NCBI GenBank assembly: GCA_017511805.1
Contig: JAFWJA010000015.1
Span: 573,098-637,097, forward strand
DNA: 64,000 nucleotides
Direction of reading: 5' to 3'
From: Bacilli bacterium
GTDB lineage: Bacteria > Bacillota_I > Bacilli_A > RF39 > UBA660
This document shows positions 62,136-64,000 of the stretch, piece by piece; positions within the stretch are counted from its first letter, which is position 1; each line of letters begins with the position of its first letter. The translations under genes and the position numbers were made by a program. The notes below the pieces were generated by a model. It had not been told where the DNA came from. It ran no database searches and worked only from the letters and a program-made list of their open reading frames with translations.

Positions 62136-62822
62136 TCACCTTATTTCTCTATATAAAGTCTTAATTAATTCATTAATAGAATCTACATTATCTATATTAA
62201 TATTATTACTTCTTATCTTTCTAATAAATGTAACTATATTTGGTATTCTTATATTCTTCTTCTCTAGTATATCATAATTTAAGAATACATCAAACTTATT
62301 ACCATATAATAATACATCGCCATTATCTACTATTATAGCTTCATCTATAAACTCATATATATCATCTATATTAGAAGTAACAACAAATATTGTTTTTTTA
62401 AAAAACTTTTTTAATTTAATAAATAGTTTTAATATTTTAGTCTTATTATTTGAATCAAATGCATCTAACATTTCATCAAAAACAATTGTTTCTGGATTAC
62501 ATAATAGAATTGATGCGATTAATACTTTTGATAATTCACTTTCACTAATATCATATACACTCTTATTTAATATAGATTTATCTATATCAAGCATTTTAAT
62601 TATTTCTTCTTTTCTATCATCTAATTCATCTAACCTATATTTATATTTTCTAACATAATACTCTATTTGATCTTCAACTATATTTTTTTTAATAACATCT
62701 ATATTAATAATACCTATATTTCTATTCTTTTCAAAATTATTGATAAATGTTGATTTACCTGCGCCACTATTACCTGTAACACCTATTATTTTATTCTTAT
62801 TATAATACTTCTCTATTTGCAT
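62136..62822 (-). CDS. Degenerate ECF-type ABC ATPase, EcfA2 position
   Basis: 228 aa. Walker A GVTGNSGAGKSTFINNF is intact and Walker B TIVFDEMLDAFD keeps Asp-Glu, but the signature is ISESELSKVL instead of LSGGQ-type, and the H-loop His is replaced (FVVTSNIDDI). Lacks the C-terminal part usual for EcfA. Position before truA suggests descent from ecfA2. ATG overlaps the upstream ATPase gene by 10 bases. Confidence 0.75.
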   Translation of the reverse strand: MQIEKYYNKNKIIGVTGNSGAGKSTFINNFEKNRNIGIINIDVIKKNIVEDQIEYYVRKYKYRLDELDDRKEEIIKMLDIDKSILNKSVYDISESELSKVLIASILLCNPETIVFDEMLDAFDSNNKTKILKLFIKLKKFFKKTIFVVTSNIDDIYEFIDEAIIVDNGDVLLYGNKFDVFLNYDILEKKNIRIPNIVTFIRKIRSNNINIDNVDSINELIKTLYREIR

Positions 62823-63592
62823 AATTCACCTATCATATCATCTATATTATTAATTCTATTTTTTATTAAATCATACATTATCAACTTATCTGATACTTCT
62901 ATTTCCCAAGGTAATTTAATATTTAGATCTTCGTTATTAATTAATTCTTCATATGTTCCATCAAAAGAAATCTTTTTATTTTTAATAAATAATATTCTAT
63001 CTGATAAAACTAAATCTTCAACATTATTAGTTGTTGATATTATAGTTATTTCATTCTTTTTAGCATAATCTTTTATATAGTTAAATAATTCCATTCTTTT
63101 ATCAAAATCTAGTTTTGCAAAAGCATTATCCAAAAATATAACTTTAGGTTCTTTCATTATTGTCTTAATTAAAGAAACTATTTGATTTTCTGCATAAGAT
63201 AATGACTGAGGTGATAAATTTTCTAAATATAATAAATTAAATTTATCTAATAATTTTTTAACTTTATTTATTTCAAAAGCGCTAACGCTCTTTTTATCTT
63301 GTAATATCTCACTAATAACAGTCTTAGAATAAAACTCATTATAAGATGTTATTAAAGATGTTTTTCTAGAAACTTCTTCAACATTAAATTTATTTATTTG
63401 AACATTATCTATTTTAATATTATTATCACTAATAATAAGTCCACTAAGTAGTTTTATAAGAGTTGATTTACCTACTCCATTATTTCCTATAATTGAAACA
63501 TAACTTCCTTTTTCTATTTCAAGATTTATATCTTTAAATAATAATCTATCAACATTACCATAATTAAGGTTATGTGTTTCAATTATATTCAT
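62813..63592 (-). CDS. Degenerate ECF-type ABC ATPase, EcfA1 position
   Basis: About 259 aa. Walker A GNNGVGKSTLIKLLSG is intact. Signature is LSYAENQIVSL. Walker B has FLDNAFAKLD, with Asn where the catalytic Glu normally sits. H-loop reads STTNNVED, no His. C-terminal region shortened. ATG at 63592 follows GAGGTGAGTAGC. GTG at 63601 would overlap it. Likely forms a pair with the downstream ATPase. Confidence 0.75.
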   Translation of the reverse strand: MNIIETHNLNYGNVDRLLFKDINLEIEKGSYVSIIGNNGVGKSTLIKLLSGLIISDNNIKIDNVQINKFNVEEVSRKTSLITSYNEFYSKTVISEILQDKKSVSAFEINKVKKLLDKFNLLYLENLSPQSLSYAENQIVSLIKTIMKEPKVIFLDNAFAKLDFDKRMELFNYIKDYAKKNEITIISTTNNVEDLVLSDRILFIKNKKISFDGTYEELINNEDLNIKLPWEIEVSDKLIMYDLIKNRINNIDDMIGELCK

Positions 63593-63633
63593 GCTACTCA
63601 CCTCTAATAAGTCTATATTATACTTTATTATTC

Positions 63634-63665
63634 AAAAAAAAGAAATTACTTTTTAGTAATTTCTT
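63634..63665 (-). terminator. Rho-independent terminator of the DUF1292 gene
   Basis: AAGAAATTACTAAAAAGTAATTTCTTTTTTTT on the minus strand. Stop codon lies at its 5' edge. Confidence 0.82.
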
Positions 63666-63915
63666 AAATTCCTTCTTGTTTTAATCTTATTCTTTCATCA
63701 AATAATGGAGCAATATTTTTTAGTAATTCTTTATCTTCAACATCTGATAAAACTAATTTACCATTTTTTATTTCTTGTAATACTATTTTAATATCACTTT
63801 CATCTTCAACATTAAGTATTAAATCATATGTATCATATTCATATAGTATATCTTCTAAAACAAAATATTGTTTTCCATTTTTTAATGTAACTAATTCATA
63901 TTCTAACTTATCCAT
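63664..63915 (-). CDS. DUF1292-family protein (YrzB-like)
   Basis: 83 aa acidic protein: YELVTLKNGKQYFVLEDILYEYDTYDLILNVEDESDIKIVLQEI, with a repeated acidic beta-hairpin arrangement typical of DUF1292, then DVEDKELLKNIAPLFDERI. Function unknown. Usually near alaS/yrrK; here the neighbours upstream are out of view. GTAGGAGGTTAAT precedes the ATG. Confidence 0.75.
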   Translation of the reverse strand: MDKLEYELVTLKNGKQYFVLEDILYEYDTYDLILNVEDESDIKIVLQEIKNGKLVLSDVEDKELLKNIAPLFDERIRLKQEGI

Positions 63916-63924
63916 ATTAACCTC

Positions 63925-64000
63925 CTACATTAATGCCTTTAAGAATGGGAACACATGTCCTTCCATTACATCTTCAGATTCATATATAACACTTATTACA
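63925..64000 (-). CDS. C-terminal end of an unidentified gene
   Basis: Twenty-four codons and a TAG from the window edge, ending EGHVFPFLKALM. The frame is open to the edge and its stop is followed by the DUF1292 Shine-Dalgarno (TAG overlaps GTAGGAGG), so the two genes form an operon. Too little is visible to identify it. Confidence 0.55.
   Translation of the reverse strand, partial: VISVIYESEDVMEGHVFPFLKALM

Noticed and set aside
1-64000. Alternative genetic code (TGA as Trp), as in mycoplasmas
   Set aside because: TGA ends several intact genes (YgjP-like, gap, pgk) at the expected place and Trp sites are TGG.

Overview
The window is a dense, very AT-rich stretch of a Gram-positive-type bacterial chromosome, with roughly 70 protein genes, one tRNA and several RNA regulators. 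TGA is used as a stop (for example at the ends of the YgjP-like gene, gap and pgk) and Trp is encoded by TGG, so the standard bacterial code applies and code-4 mollicutes are excluded. The gene content points to an anaerobic, uncultured member of the Bacilli, perhaps Erysipelotrichia- or RF39-like: a T-box, a glmS ribozyme, Spo0A and Cse60, ClpC/ClpP, ScpA/ScpB, pyruvate:ferredoxin oxidoreductase, a sortase and many lipoproteins. That taxonomic placement is inference. Nearly all genes run on the minus strand. The few plus-strand genes (77-aa protein, RNHCP protein, ylmH-like, clpP, DUF378 protein) are single cistrons that end in terminators shared with converging genes.

Layout by region. 1-4.8 kb: trmD (cut by the edge), rimM, a SpoU-type methylase and a YgjP-like protease, then a T-box-controlled HAD/tyrS/membrane-protein operon. 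4.8-7.9 kb: DUF488 protein and an envelope operon (lipoprotein, acidic 353-aa protein, DUF948-like and YtxH proteins). 7.9-10.6 kb: three tandem paralogues with a transglutaminase-like Cys-His-Asp pattern, apparently co-transcribed with trmB. 10.6-15.6 kb: ABC exporter with an unusual structured leader, a PglC-like sugar transferase, a 77-aa protein with a possible sporulation promoter and a protein with four 27-aa repeats. 15.6-20 kb: SpoVB/MurJ-like flippase, cse60, lipoprotein, nucleoside phosphorylase-like protein, scpB, scpA. 20-25 kb: RNHCP protein, YfcC-like carrier with a basic tail, lysS, dusB.

25-29.5 kb is the most accessory-looking part: an ORF6N/PLD protein, a large SF2 helicase with three near-identical helicase-associated repeats, a small basic protein and a Fic protein lacking the catalytic His. 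29.5-39.9 kb: nifJ, ylmH-like, murI, ribozyme-controlled glmS, tRNA-Arg, the ymfH/ymfF pair and deoD. 39.9-42.9 kb: a homologue of phage thymine-hypermodification enzymes overlapping a YjjX-type NTPase gene, a sortase, and spo0A with two inverted 0A boxes upstream. 43-51 kb: glycolipid-type glycosyltransferase and flippase with pgk, then a TGS/uridine-kinase protein, gap and two surface proteins. 51-64 kb: clpP, YugP-like protease, cysS, clpC, Ntdp-like protein, a CtpA-type protease, LolA-like lipoprotein, Ig-domain polysaccharide deacetylase, truA, two degenerate ECF-type ATPases without an EcfT gene, and a DUF1292 protein.

No gene-free stretch exceeds about 300 bases. The longest (upstream of glmS, of the ABC exporter and of the HAD/tyrS operon) hold the ribozyme, the structured leader and the T-box. 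The genome is compact: many stop codons lie inside the 5' arm of the terminator hairpin, and in several places the terminator T-run is also the start of the next promoter's -35 box.
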